DNA of 64,000 nt. It comes from Lachnospiraceae bacterium UBA1755. GTDB taxonomy: Bacteria > Bacillota > Clostridia > Lachnospirales > Lachnospiraceae. This document shows, piece after piece, positions 26,335 to 35,973 of this stretch. How positions within the stretch are numbered: position 1 is the first letter of the stretch; every line of letters starts with the position of its first letter. Location: assembly GCA_002314805.1 (NCBI GenBank), contig DCHJ01000038.1:35843-99842 (forward strand), in the 5' to 3' direction. Under the pieces are notes generated by a model that did no database searches, was not told where the DNA came from, and saw nothing but the letters and a program-made list of their open reading frames with translations. The position numbers and the translations under genes are program-made.

Positions 26335-27726
26335 TTATTCGTAGATGAAGTCACCCTCGCTTACTCCGGTCGGATCGAGCAGTATATGATCATAAACTAC
26401 CAGTCCGTACTTCTGATTTTTCTTTACGGAATAATACTCATCATTGGAATCCAGGATCTCTATCTGCTTGAAAACAGCATATCCCTTATTGATGTTATAC
26501 ACACCTTCACGGGTGGCAGTCTCACCAAGTTTGTAATGCTCTGTGCTTCCCGGCTTCACAACATAATCTCCGGGCTGGAAGGGAGAATCACTTGAGAAAT
26601 CAATGTAATAATAATCATCCGTACTGTAATATATATCTGTCGGAATATACTCGATGCTTGTACCGCTGTCGGTTATGATTTCTTTATAGAAGCCTTCGCC
26701 GGTATTATCTCCGCCATGTGCCAGGTAATCTGCCGGCACCAGCAAAAATGTCTTGGTTACCACTGATGACTTTGGGATCTTCAGTCCGCTTTGAGATGCC
26801 GTCTTTATATTGAAAGAAATATACCTGTCATTAATGAAGTCCACCATATACCTGCCAAGAGTCAGCTTTCCGTAGGCTTTCCCGTCCATGTTATTAAGCT
26901 GGGTATATACGGCATCGGCTGACAGTCCTGATCCCTTAAAAGATACCTTAAGAGTATCATATGCGGAAAATGCCTCTCTCTCCTCCTCGGAAAGCGGGAA
27001 TACGATATCCCACTTCTCTTCTGTTATTATCTTATAGACCGGTGTGCCTGCTTCAATAAGCTGTCCTGATTTGGTGGTATGTGCACTGTAAATACTGTTA
27101 TTGAAGTCATTGCCGCTGATGGATTCCGGAGTACGTTCCTCATACCCGTCGATCTTATAAGATACGGTTCCTGCCAGCGGTGAGTAAACCCTTGTATAAC
27201 TTATCCCGCTTTCCTCCATGGCCTTTGCCAGAGAATCCGACTCCACAAATCCTGCATAATCGATCATGGCCGTATTGACTGCAGACTTTTCTGCATATAC
27301 GGAAGAAATATTGTCATCCCTGAGATTCATTGAAAAACTGCTGAGATTCTTTTTAAGCCTCGCAGCATTCTCATCCGTCATCTTGAAATCATACAGCTGA
27401 TTGCCGGCCAGATAGGAATTCATTGCACCTGTCTCATCGATTGAATACACCTCAGTTCCGACTCCTACACGTTTTCCCGGCTGTATGAAAAGATTTATAT
27501 AACCAGACTGCTGAGCACTCTGCGGCGACTCGGTACGGATAATGATACCCTCGTGTTCGGTGTTTTTTGCCATGCCGCCTTCAACTACTTCGTAATAGTT
27601 GACCGGATTCTTCTTAAAACTGCTGTATGCGCTGTAGCAGATATAACAGAACAGCACAATAAAGACAATAAGACCGATATTCATTTGTACTGAACGATTG
27701 AGTCCCTTGATCCTTCTTTTTGCCAT
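26335..27726 (-). CDS. HlyD-like membrane protein of the sepF cluster
   Basis: 463 aa. One N-terminal membrane helix (about residues 19-37), then an extracytoplasmic part with HlyD/biotinyl-lipoyl-like features: NYYEVVEGGMAKNTEHEGII at the front and SPLAGTVSYKIDG in the middle, with PGDYVV near the end. Such proteins are adaptor-like, but no transporter partner is nearby; in Clostridia this family occurs next to sepF, so a role at the division site or envelope is possible. ATG 27726 with AGGAGA upstream. Confidence 0.75.
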   Translation of the reverse strand: MAKRRIKGLNRSVQMNIGLIVFIVLFCYICYSAYSSFKKNPVNYYEVVEGGMAKNTEHEGIIIRTESPQSAQQSGYINLFIQPGKRVGVGTEVYSIDETGAMNSYLAGNQLYDFKMTDENAARLKKNLSSFSMNLRDDNISSVYAEKSAVNTAMIDYAGFVESDSLAKAMEESGISYTRVYSPLAGTVSYKIDGYEERTPESISGNDFNNSIYSAHTTKSGQLIEAGTPVYKIITEEKWDIVFPLSEEEREAFSAYDTLKVSFKGSGLSADAVYTQLNNMDGKAYGKLTLGRYMVDFINDRYISFNIKTASQSGLKIPKSSVVTKTFLLVPADYLAHGGDNTGEGFYKEIITDSGTSIEYIPTDIYYSTDDYYYIDFSSDSPFQPGDYVVKPGSTEHYKLGETATREGVYNINKGYAVFKQIEILDSNDEYYSVKKNQKYGLVVYDHILLDPTGVSEGDFIYE

Positions 27727-27781
27727 TCTTCTCCTAAAAATGGACAGCAAAACGAAAGTCTGCTGTCCGTCAATAAACCTA

Positions 27782-28201
27782 TTATAAAGAAACTACCACA
27801 TTCTTACGGGCATTTTCCGGTAAATCTTCCTCTGCCATTGAAACACTGAGTACAAATGTAACACTGTATTTATTTCCGAGCTTCTCAAGCTGGTCCAGTA
27901 CAGGAGCTATGTCTGCATCTTCAAGCTTTGCGATCTTTAAAAAACTGTCCAGGAACATGAATTCAAGATCGTGGTCCTGAGAAATAATGCCTGCAACGAA
28001 ACCGATGAAACCATCCGTGGTACTGATAGGAAACTCCTGCGTATTGATCAGGCGTATCCTGATATCAAGATCATGCATATGCTTCACATTCTTATCAAGA
28101 TATACAATAGTACCATCAGCGTTCTTAACAGCATCATTTGCTCTTTCAAGAAGATAAGGTGTCTTTCCTTTTCCGTTCTCTCCTGCAATTATCTGCACCA
28201 T
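27782..28201 (-). CDS. Small P-loop protein of unknown function
   Basis: 139 aa. Starts MVQIIAGENGKGKTPYLLER with a Walker A-type GxxGxGKT directly at the N-terminus, and a Walker B-like stretch EFMFLDSF near residue 82. It is less than half the size of usual P-loop ATPases and lacks any C-terminal sensor region. ATG follows AGGGAGG. It lies between a DacF-like carboxypeptidase and the HlyD-like gene, so it may serve envelope or division functions. I do not recognise the family. Confidence 0.7.
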   Translation of the reverse strand: MVQIIAGENGKGKTPYLLERANDAVKNADGTIVYLDKNVKHMHDLDIRIRLINTQEFPISTTDGFIGFVAGIISQDHDLEFMFLDSFLKIAKLEDADIAPVLDQLEKLGNKYSVTFVLSVSMAEEDLPENARKNVVVSL

Positions 28202-28266
28202 GATAAGATACCTCCCTGATGTTTATAGGTAAATTATAGTTTATGACAAAGTAAAGTGCAACCCGA

Positions 28267-29313
28267 TTAGTTTACTTTCTGAAGCAGCCGGTTCATGCTT
28301 CTATACAGAGAATCCTTTGAATCAGCTTTCATTACGATACTGATAATCTCTTTCCCGTCAGCATCTGCTGTGGCAAGCACGAGACAGTTGCCTGCTGCCA
28401 TTGTTGTACCCGTCTTTCCGGCCACAAGTTTGAGCCCCTCCGGCAGTTCAGCATCACCTTTAAGATACTTGTTGGTATTATCCCATGTTCTGGAAACTGC
28501 AAGTCCGTCAGCATCCAGAAACTCGGCAATAAACTGCTTTGTCCTGCATATACGCCGGAATTCAGGATACTTCATCGCTTCATTCATTATCAGATACAGG
28601 TCATAAGCTGTGGTATAATGGTTCTCTTCAGTCATACCGTGAGGATTGGAAAAATGAGTGTCTACAGCGCCTATAGCTGCTGCTTCTTCATTCATGAGCT
28701 CAGTAAAGCCGTCAATACTGCCACCTGCATGTATGGCTATGGCATTGGCAGCATCATTGCCGGACGGCAGCAGCAGTCCGTAAAGCAGCTGCTGCAGACT
28801 TAAGGTCTGTCCGGGTTCAAGATTGGCCAGACTGGCTCCGTATTCATGGACCATCGCATCCTCTGTCACTGTCACCTGATCTGTAATATCACAGTACTTA
28901 AGGGCAATGATCGCTGTCATTATCTTGGTTGTACTTGCCGGATCGACCCTTTCGAGACCATTCTTATTGAAAACAGTATACGGATTACCTGCTTCGGCAA
29001 GAACTCCTGCTTCCGGCTCAAATTCCGGGTCATTGCTCTCCTCACAGATTACAGCAAGCTCTGCTGCAAATGGTACCAGATCATCAGTTTCAAGATCAAA
29101 CCTGAGAATAGATTCGTACCGCGCAGCGGTATCATAATAATCACTGATCTTATTTTTCCGGATATTAACTATTACCACAACAACAAGAAGCACCACAGCC
29201 AATAGACACGCTATCAGCATAATGCTTCTCATGATAATCAGCCGTCTGTTTCTCCTCCTGCGTCTTGCATTTGAGGATCTGTAATAATTATCTGTACGCC
29301 TCTCTGAATTCAA
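28267..29313 (-). CDS. D-alanyl-D-alanine carboxypeptidase (peptidase S11, DacF-like)
   Basis: About 348 aa. A basic N-terminus (RRRRRNRR), one membrane anchor, then the penicillin-binding domain with SxxK (ASTTKIM, near residue 128), SxN (LPSGNDA) and KTG (AGKTGTT). It trims the terminal D-Ala of peptidoglycan stem peptides. The start is uncertain: a TTG at 29313 with AGGGG 5 nt upstream, inside the 3' end of mgsA, is preferred; an ATG at 29232 would remove the basic region. The usual C-terminal PBP5-type domain is missing. Confidence 0.85.
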   Translation of the reverse strand: MNSERRTDNYYRSSNARRRRRNRRLIIMRSIMLIACLLAVVLLVVVVIVNIRKNKISDYYDTAARYESILRFDLETDDLVPFAAELAVICEESNDPEFEPEAGVLAEAGNPYTVFNKNGLERVDPASTTKIMTAIIALKYCDITDQVTVTEDAMVHEYGASLANLEPGQTLSLQQLLYGLLLPSGNDAANAIAIHAGGSIDGFTELMNEEAAAIGAVDTHFSNPHGMTEENHYTTAYDLYLIMNEAMKYPEFRRICRTKQFIAEFLDADGLAVSRTWDNTNKYLKGDAELPEGLKLVAGKTGTTMAAGNCLVLATADADGKEIISIVMKADSKDSLYRSMNRLLQKVN

Positions 29314-29683
29314 AATCGCCCCTGTCCAATGCAAGTATCATAAGCTCCGCTGTGGCAAGATTTGTCGCCAGCGGTATGTTGAAGGTATCACAGCTTTTGC
29401 TGATGCTGCTTATCTTGGGCTCATGGCCGTAATTCTGCAGCGGGTCACGGAGAAATATAACAAGATCCATGTCATTATCGTCTATCTGCGCACAGAACTG
29501 CTCGATACCGCCTACTGAACCCGAGATAAACTTGTGCACTCTCAGGCAGGTCGCATCTTCAATAAGCCTTCCGGTCACACCGGTTGCATAAAGCTCATGT
29601 TTTGACAGTATGCTCTCATAAGCAACACAAAAGTCCTGCATTAATCTCTTCTTTGCATCATGTGCTATAAATCCGATTTTCAT
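29288..29683 (-). CDS. mgsA: Methylglyoxal synthase family protein with altered active site
   Basis: 131 aa, full family length: IGFIAHDAKK, LYATGVTGRLI, GHEP, NIPLATNLATAEL. The family turns dihydroxyacetone phosphate into methylglyoxal. The catalytic loop that reads GGDQQ in E. coli MgsA (Asp71 is the base) reads GGIEQ here, and the second Asp (PHDPD) reads GHEPK. The gene overlaps rodA by 4 nt, as in other Firmicutes with rodA-mgsA. It may still be active through the neighbouring Glu, or be a family variant. Confidence 0.85.
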   Translation of the reverse strand: MKIGFIAHDAKKRLMQDFCVAYESILSKHELYATGVTGRLIEDATCLRVHKFISGSVGGIEQFCAQIDDNDMDLVIFLRDPLQNYGHEPKISSISKSCDTFNIPLATNLATAELMILALDRGDFEFREAYR

Positions 29684-30822
29684 GACGATGTATACCTCCG
29701 TTGCCTCGGTCTCTCTTTATGAAGTCCTACACTTAAAACCAGTCCCATGCCAATATATATACTCGCCAGCGAACTGACACCATAACTGATAAACGGTAAC
29801 GGCAGACCGGTATTCGGAAACAGCCCGGTTGCCACCGCAATATTTGTGAAGCTCTGAGCTGCAAGCAGCATGCCTACCCCGACACAGATCACCTTGCCTT
29901 CAATGTCTGCGCATTTTCTGGCCATCCTGAGACACTGCAATACGATGATGGCAAACAGCAGTATCACTGCAACAGATCCCACAAACCCCAATTCCTCGCC
30001 TATGATGGCAAAGATGAAATCCGTCTGTTCCTCTGCAAGGAAATTTCCGTTTTTGACCGATTCAAGTCCTGCATTGCCCAGTCCCTTTCCCCAGAGCTTA
30101 CCCGAAGCAATTGCCATGATCGAATTATTCTGCTGCAGATTTGCATCGGAATATATTGCGGCATCCTTATCAAACCATGCAAGTATACGCCCCAGCCGGT
30201 AATCTCCCAAAAAGCTGAGATATCCGTTTTTTAAAAGAACAATGAATGCTCCGAAGACAGGTACGATCACTGCCAGTGCCAGAAGAATGAACTTGTATGA
30301 TAACCCGGCAATATAGAACATACTGAACACTTCCACACAGAGGATTATCGTAGTGGATGTATCCGGCTGCATCAGGATCAGGATTATTGGGACCAGTGCC
30401 AGTCCGAAAGCGGGAAGCCATATGTTATAGCGGCCGATCTTTTCCTCATACTTGCCAAAATACGCGGCAAACACGACTACAAGACCGATCTTAACCAGTT
30501 CAGAAGGCTGGAACTGATTTATGACAGGAACTTCGATCCATCGCCTTGCTCCGCCCCTGATAAGTCCATAGACAAGCACAACTACAAGGAGCGCCGTGCA
30601 CCCAAGATAGATGATCCCGCTGAACTTAAGTATGTACTTATATGGAAAAAGCGAAACCGCAACCATAGCTCCAAGCCCCAGAAGTACACCGTAAATCTGT
30701 CTTGTAGCCAGACCTCCCTCACCCATAGTAGCGCTGTTTATTGCAAGCACACCTATGGCACTAAGTACAAGAACACATGCAAACAGCAAAAAGTTGTAAT
30801 CTTTTAACGAATACTTACTCAA
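29680..30822 (-). CDS. rodA: RodA-type SEDS peptidoglycan polymerase
   Basis: 380 aa, ten hydrophobic segments, SEDS family signatures RRWIEVPVINQFQPSELVKI, QPDTST, LAEEQTDFIFAIIGEELGF and NTGLPLPFISYG. It polymerises lipid II into glycan strands together with the PBP2 encoded just upstream. It starts with TTG (AGAGG upstream) and its stop overlaps mgsA by 4 nt. Confidence 0.95.
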   Translation of the reverse strand: MSKYSLKDYNFLLFACVLVLSAIGVLAINSATMGEGGLATRQIYGVLLGLGAMVAVSLFPYKYILKFSGIIYLGCTALLVVVLVYGLIRGGARRWIEVPVINQFQPSELVKIGLVVVFAAYFGKYEEKIGRYNIWLPAFGLALVPIILILMQPDTSTTIILCVEVFSMFYIAGLSYKFILLALAVIVPVFGAFIVLLKNGYLSFLGDYRLGRILAWFDKDAAIYSDANLQQNNSIMAIASGKLWGKGLGNAGLESVKNGNFLAEEQTDFIFAIIGEELGFVGSVAVILLFAIIVLQCLRMARKCADIEGKVICVGVGMLLAAQSFTNIAVATGLFPNTGLPLPFISYGVSSLASIYIGMGLVLSVGLHKERPRQRRYTSS

Positions 30823-30860
30823 ACCAACCTCTATTATACTACATATTGCACAAATTTCAA

Positions 30861-33749
30861 TTAATCACCGCCGATTGTTACATCATATGTGCTTAATGCT
30901 CCGCCGTTGACAGCATCTTCCTTAGAGACATATCCGAAATAATACTTGTAAGCATTTCTTGCAATAGCGGCTGCATTGGATGATGAATAACCGTATGGAA
31001 TATTGACTGTAACCGCGATCTGCGGACTGTCATATGGAGCAAAGGATACAAAGAATGCATGATTTGCCCTGGATTTACTCTCCTGAGCAGTACCGGTCTT
31101 ACCGGCGACCTCAAACTCAAGATCCGAGAAGATATTCTTTGCCGAGCCCTCGGAAATAACCTTTCTCATACCCTGCTGTACCAGATCCCAGGTGGACTGC
31201 TTGAAATCAAGTCTGGCACTGAGAGACGGAGAATAGTCTTTGATAAGGCTGCCTTTACTGTCTGTCAGCTTATCAAGCACACTTAACTCAAATACATTTC
31301 CTCTGTTGGCTACGGCAGAAACATATCTTGCCAGCTGCACATTGGTATATGAGTGAGTACCCTGACCCATGGCAGACTGTTCAGGCGCCATCGTAGAGAT
31401 ATTCGGCTCGGATTCTGTGATCTCTACCCCGGATTTATGATCAAGCCCGAAATAAGTAGCATATTTTGCAATGATATTCATCGCGGACTCGGTGTCATAG
31501 CTTCCGTCGTCCTGGATGGCCATCCTGTGTCCCATCTCATTAAAGAAATAGTTACATGAATTCTCAATACCTCCGACTACATTAAGCTCTCCGTGATGAC
31601 CCGGATGAATCCAGCATTTGATATTAGGTGTTACATCAGTGTAGATACCTGTACATTCAACGACCTCTTCCGGGGTAATAAGACCTTCCTCAAGAGCGGC
31701 AACTGCAGTGATCGGTTTAAATGTGGAACCGGGTGCCTTCTTTGCCTGGGTAGCATTATTGTACAGCGGCAGGGACTGGTCTGAAAGCAGACTGTTGTAA
31801 TAGTCAACATCCATGCTTCCGCTCAGCTTGTTATTATCGTAGCCCGGGTATGATACAAGTGCCCTGATCTCACCGGTATTGACGTCGGTAACCACGCAGC
31901 CTGCCGTACACGGATCAAGTGCCAGCTGAGCCGGTGTCAGTTCAATACTATTGATTTTTGAGATAAGGAACTCATATGCATAATCATTATCATTTACAGC
32001 AAGGGCGTTGTACTGGGTCCTTACATCGTCGTCCTCCAGCACTCCCTGGTCATACAGACACATGCAGAGTTCCCGTCCGGTAACAGTATCGTCCTTTATC
32101 AGATACTTATAATTAAGCTTCGCAAAATCCTTATCATTGGACAGCATCTGCTCAATATAATCTACCAGTGCCAGGAAAATATCATCTGCCGCGGAATACT
32201 TGGTCTTTACATCAAGCACAGAAGAATCAAGCCAGTTATCAGCTACACCGGAATACAGGAAATCCTTCATACTGATCGTATCATTCTTCCATGCGATATA
32301 ATAATCCTTATTCTGATCCATGGCACTGCTCACAATGATCTCATCGGCAGACAGTTTATTGTAGATATATACCATGTACTGGTTCATATCCTCATCAAGC
32401 TCATTAAGAGGCGTTGGATCATCTCCCTCAAGCTCTTCTGTTATTTCTTCCATTACCTTGTCCCGGTATGCCTCATACTTTCTGTTGATCTCTTTCTCAG
32501 TGTCTGAAGCATCTTCGGCAGCAAAATGTGTAAGATCAAGCACATTATTGCTGATCAGCTGATAGTATGCATTCTTTACCGGGATAAGGAGACTGGAAGC
32601 ATCCGTAACTTCGGTATTTGGGTCATCCTCATTTACGATCTTGGATGTAAGGATGCCGGCAAGCTGTCTCTCGACGAGATGGTAAAGACCGATCTGCAGA
32701 TCGCGGTCAATAGTCAGATATACATCCTCTCCGGCAACAGGCTCCTGTTCACTGATGATATCAAGCACATGTCCTACGTTGTCCACGTACATCCTGGTCT
32801 CGCCCTTCTGTCCGTGCAGCTCATACTCAAAATACTGCTCTATTCCTATTCGTCCGACAGTATCATTAAGGGTGTAATTTTTATCTGCCGCTCTGAGAGT
32901 ATCGATCTGATCCTCCTGAACCTTGCCGGTATAACCTATAATTGACGAGAAATATATGGAATCGTTATATACACGTCTGGTGGATTCTGCAATATCAACA
33001 CCGTTGAGATTGGCAGCTTCTTCAAGTACCGCGATCTTGGTGTCATCACTTACAGAAGCTGCCACAGTTGTAGCCTCATATTTCTTATATGCCGTAAGGG
33101 ACATCGTATACCGGATATTTACAAGCTGGAGTCTTTCAAGAGGTGAAAGTAATACCGGTTCCTCATTCTCATCAACAAGCTCATTGATCTTGAAGCGCTC
33201 AGCCTCAAGATTCACAAGCTCCAGCGCCGTGATATGTGACGGATACTGTCCTTTCGGATCATCCAGTTCGGAGATTTTGCTGAGTCCGTAGACATCCCTC
33301 AGGAATCCTTTTTTGCTCAATGAGCTTGTGGTCGTAAATTCGTATTCTCCGGAGCTGTTGAGTCTGACCTTAAACTCTCCCCTGACTGTCTCCCCGTTGC
33401 TGTTAAGAATAGAGATAAGACGCAGCAGCATCAGATTTTTCTCATTTGCTGTCCTGTATGCTCCGGTATCTGTTACAGTAACATCATTGCATATCTCATT
33501 GTATGCGAGCAGATTGCCGTTTACATCGTATATCCTGCCCCTTGCTGCCGCTTTTGTGGCAGTCTTCTCTGTCATCTCCAGATAATCCCTCTGGTACTCA
33601 TCGCCATGCACGATCTGAAGGTTATAGAGATGTACAATAAGCACAGCAAGCAGTGCTGTACAGCATATGCCCAGTATCAGAGTCCTGGCTTCTATTAACT
33701 TGTCCCATAGCTCTTTTAATAAATCAAAGAAATCACTGAGCAAGCTCAT
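30861..33749 (-). CDS. mrdA: Penicillin-binding protein 2 (elongasome transpeptidase)
   Basis: 962 aa: short cytoplasmic N-terminus, one membrane helix (about 23-45), dimerisation domain and transpeptidase domain with SxxK (APGSTFKP, near residue 675), SxN (SCN near 731) and KTG (GKTGTAQ near 882). It is longer than E. coli PBP2 (633 aa) because of an acidic insert of about 250 residues (roughly 375-620), a layout seen in Clostridia. It crosslinks glycan strands made by RodA. GAGAGG precedes the ATG; it overlaps mreD by 17 nt. Confidence 0.94.
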   Translation of the reverse strand: MSLLSDFFDLLKELWDKLIEARTLILGICCTALLAVLIVHLYNLQIVHGDEYQRDYLEMTEKTATKAAARGRIYDVNGNLLAYNEICNDVTVTDTGAYRTANEKNLMLLRLISILNSNGETVRGEFKVRLNSSGEYEFTTTSSLSKKGFLRDVYGLSKISELDDPKGQYPSHITALELVNLEAERFKINELVDENEEPVLLSPLERLQLVNIRYTMSLTAYKKYEATTVAASVSDDTKIAVLEEAANLNGVDIAESTRRVYNDSIYFSSIIGYTGKVQEDQIDTLRAADKNYTLNDTVGRIGIEQYFEYELHGQKGETRMYVDNVGHVLDIISEQEPVAGEDVYLTIDRDLQIGLYHLVERQLAGILTSKIVNEDDPNTEVTDASSLLIPVKNAYYQLISNNVLDLTHFAAEDASDTEKEINRKYEAYRDKVMEEITEELEGDDPTPLNELDEDMNQYMVYIYNKLSADEIIVSSAMDQNKDYYIAWKNDTISMKDFLYSGVADNWLDSSVLDVKTKYSAADDIFLALVDYIEQMLSNDKDFAKLNYKYLIKDDTVTGRELCMCLYDQGVLEDDDVRTQYNALAVNDNDYAYEFLISKINSIELTPAQLALDPCTAGCVVTDVNTGEIRALVSYPGYDNNKLSGSMDVDYYNSLLSDQSLPLYNNATQAKKAPGSTFKPITAVAALEEGLITPEEVVECTGIYTDVTPNIKCWIHPGHHGELNVVGGIENSCNYFFNEMGHRMAIQDDGSYDTESAMNIIAKYATYFGLDHKSGVEITESEPNISTMAPEQSAMGQGTHSYTNVQLARYVSAVANRGNVFELSVLDKLTDSKGSLIKDYSPSLSARLDFKQSTWDLVQQGMRKVISEGSAKNIFSDLEFEVAGKTGTAQESKSRANHAFFVSFAPYDSPQIAVTVNIPYGYSSSNAAAIARNAYKYYFGYVSKEDAVNGGALSTYDVTIGGD

Positions 33750-34257
33750 TACCTCTCTTGTCGTCGTCTGCCTTCCTGATCCGCCTGTTGAGTGCCAGCA
33801 CCGGTCTGTAAAGTATCAGTGTGAACAGTACTGTCAGCATCAGTTCAGGCATCATGATCTTCCCGAAGTAATACCCGAATTCTGCTGTACCACGCAGGAT
33901 ATACCTCATGACAAACAGCAGCAGGCTGTATATCACCTCATTAAGTGTACACATGATCACCGGAAGGAACACATAGTCATCGTAATAGTGACGGCTTAAG
34001 AAACCGTTTAAAAAGCCAAGCCAGCCGAATATTATGATGAAATATCCAAAGGGTCCGCTGTAAAACATATCCATCAGCAGTCCTGCCAGTACGCCATAGC
34101 ATACTCCTTCCACTTCACCGTACACAAAGGCAATGGAGAACACAAGGATCACCAGCAGATTGGGCGTAGCCACCATAAAACGGACAAACGGAAATATACT
34201 CGTCTGAAGGACGAATGCCAGTATGATCATTAAGCTGTTGCATATTGCTCTTCTCAT
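33733..34257 (-). CDS. mreD: Rod-shape-determining membrane protein MreD
   Basis: 174 aa, five hydrophobic segments, N-terminal MRRAICNSLMIILAFVLQTS and FVYGEVEGVCYGVLAGLLMD typical of MreD. Links MreC to the cell-wall synthesis complex. Overlaps mreC by 4 nt and mrdA by 17 nt. Confidence 0.92.
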   Translation of the reverse strand: MRRAICNSLMIILAFVLQTSIFPFVRFMVATPNLLVILVFSIAFVYGEVEGVCYGVLAGLLMDMFYSGPFGYFIIIFGWLGFLNGFLSRHYYDDYVFLPVIMCTLNEVIYSLLLFVMRYILRGTAEFGYYFGKIMMPELMLTVLFTLILYRPVLALNRRIRKADDDKRGNELAQ

Positions 34258-35081
34258 TGCTGTTTCAGCGTGGTAATTACAAGAACCTCCTGAAGATTTT
34301 CAAAATCCGCCACAGGGATAAGATATCCGCTCTTAGTCAGATTATTGGAGTCCATGGTTATGTCTATTGCATATCCTATCAGCAGTCCCGGGAGGAACTT
34401 GGAGCTGACATTGGATGTGACTATCTTATCGCCTTCCGATATCTCAGCATCTGCTCTGATATCCTGAAGCAGAAGCCGTCCGGTCTGGAAGGTTTCAAGA
34501 TTTCCGACAACTATACAGCTGTCATTGGAAAGCACTGACATGGCACTGATACGGCTGGAATCATCAATGATACTGCGTACCTTGGAATAATTGGGACCAA
34601 CTTCACTTATGATCCCTATGAGACCGCCGTCCGCGATAACATTCATGTCTGCCGCAAGTCCGTCCTCCGAGCCTTTATCGATCTTGAATTCGTTGAACCA
34701 TCCTACAGAATCCTTGGCTATTACTCTTGCCCCGACCTTATCATATTTTCCGTATTCCTTGTCCAGCTTATAAAGCTCCCTGAGTCTGTCCAGCTCCAGG
34801 TCGGCAAGTTCAAGTCTGGTATTCTCACTGATGAGGTCATCTATGGTCGCTTCCAGCTTCCTGTTCTCATCCAGTACTTCCTCGTAGGTACGTCTCTCGC
34901 TGACCGCATTGTAGACTGACTGTCCCAGTCCGCTGACCAGTGACTGAAGAGGAGTAAGCACGGTACTGACTCTGGTCTTAATCGGGATCACCGCATCGGA
35001 ATTAAGCGTTGTGGCAATGATCATAATAGCACACGCAACCGTAAGCACCAGTAATATGATAAAGTTGTTTTTCTTTTTCAT
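34254..35081 (-). CDS. mreC: Rod-shape-determining protein MreC
   Basis: 275 aa: one N-terminal membrane helix, a coiled coil (about residues 65-100: EEVLDENRKLEATIDDLISE), then two beta domains with VIAKDSVGWFNEFKIDKGSE and GPNYSKVRSIIDDSS. MreC organises PBP2 and RodA. In most rods mreB is directly upstream; here radC is, and mreB is not in the window. Confidence 0.94.
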   Translation of the reverse strand: MKKKNNFIILLVLTVACAIMIIATTLNSDAVIPIKTRVSTVLTPLQSLVSGLGQSVYNAVSERRTYEEVLDENRKLEATIDDLISENTRLELADLELDRLRELYKLDKEYGKYDKVGARVIAKDSVGWFNEFKIDKGSEDGLAADMNVIADGGLIGIISEVGPNYSKVRSIIDDSSRISAMSVLSNDSCIVVGNLETFQTGRLLLQDIRADAEISEGDKIVTSNVSSKFLPGLLIGYAIDITMDSNNLTKSGYLIPVADFENLQEVLVITTLKQQ

Positions 35082-35083
35082 AG

Positions 35084-35788
35084 TCAGTCCAGAAATCCTC
35101 TTTCTCTAAAGCTGTAATAGGAATGCTCCCCGATGATTATATGATCCAGCAGTCTGATACCGATAGCCTTGCAGCCCTCCTGTACAAGCTTCGTTACATT
35201 ATGGTCGGCATCGCTGGGCAGCTCGCTGCCATATGGATGATTGTGAAGCATAAGTATGCATTCGGCATGACACTTAAGTGCGCTTTCAAGTATATCGCGC
35301 ACAGAAACCAGCGACATATCGCTTGTCCCCCGGGTCATAACGCAGTCAGTTATCAGGCGGTACCGGTTGTCAAGATATGCTATCTTCACTTCCTCCTTTT
35401 CAAGATGCCTGAGCTCCTGCGTATAGTATGATGCGCAGATCTCCGTATTTGAAAATTCCGTCCTGCCGTTGCTGATACTGCTCTTCCATATCCTGTCGAC
35501 CAGTTCCTTAAGAGCAAGTATCTGCACTGCCTTGACCTGCCCTATTCCTTTTATTCCGGTAAGTTCATCCATTGAATAGTGCAGGATACTGCTCAGTCCC
35601 TGTCTCGCTCTGGGACCGTTGAGCAGCTCCCTGCTCAATGTAAGGACATCCTTTTCTCTTGTACCCGTCCTGAGCAGTATTGCCAGCAGCTCGGCATCAG
35701 TCAGTACCGCAGTGCCGTATTTCACGCACTTTTCATAGGGGCGGTCCTCCTCACACCGATCCTTCATCTTTACATAAATATTTTCCAT
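35084..35788 (-). CDS. radC: RadC-family JAB-domain protein
   Basis: 235 aa: N-terminal UPF0758 helix-hairpin-helix part (LTDAELLAILLRTGT, GIKGIGQVKAVQI) and C-terminal JAMM metal site with HNHPYGSELPSDAD. Despite the name, no repair role is proven. ATG 35788 with AAAGGA upstream. Next to mreC as in many bacteria. Confidence 0.93.
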   Translation of the reverse strand: MENIYVKMKDRCEEDRPYEKCVKYGTAVLTDAELLAILLRTGTREKDVLTLSRELLNGPRARQGLSSILHYSMDELTGIKGIGQVKAVQILALKELVDRIWKSSISNGRTEFSNTEICASYYTQELRHLEKEEVKIAYLDNRYRLITDCVMTRGTSDMSLVSVRDILESALKCHAECILMLHNHPYGSELPSDADHNVTKLVQEGCKAIGIRLLDHIIIGEHSYYSFRERGFLD

Positions 35789-35859
35789 TGCTGTCCTTTC
35801 CGACTCTCCAAGTGCGTCACGGACAACCTTAATATTATACCATAAAATATATATTATTT

Positions 35860-35972
35860 TAAGGAAGCGCTGATTCAAAGGAAATTATCGCGATGCTTTT
35901 AAGCGAAACCCTTGATTCTAAAACATCTGTGAAGATTAAAAAAGAAATATATATTAAATCAGCATTTCCTTA
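35860..35972. mobile_element. 113-bp MITE-like element, copy B (intact ends)
   Basis: Ends TAAGGAAGCGCTGATT and AATCAGCATTTCCTTA are inverted repeats with 14 of 16 positions matching, bounded by TA. Same length as copy A at 14954-15066, which lies in the opposite orientation. No gene inside. It fits between radC and ynbB, and its right end is 1 bp from the ynbB stop codon, so the ynbB transcript would run through it and could fold it into a hairpin. Confidence 0.7.
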
Positions 35973-35973
35973 C

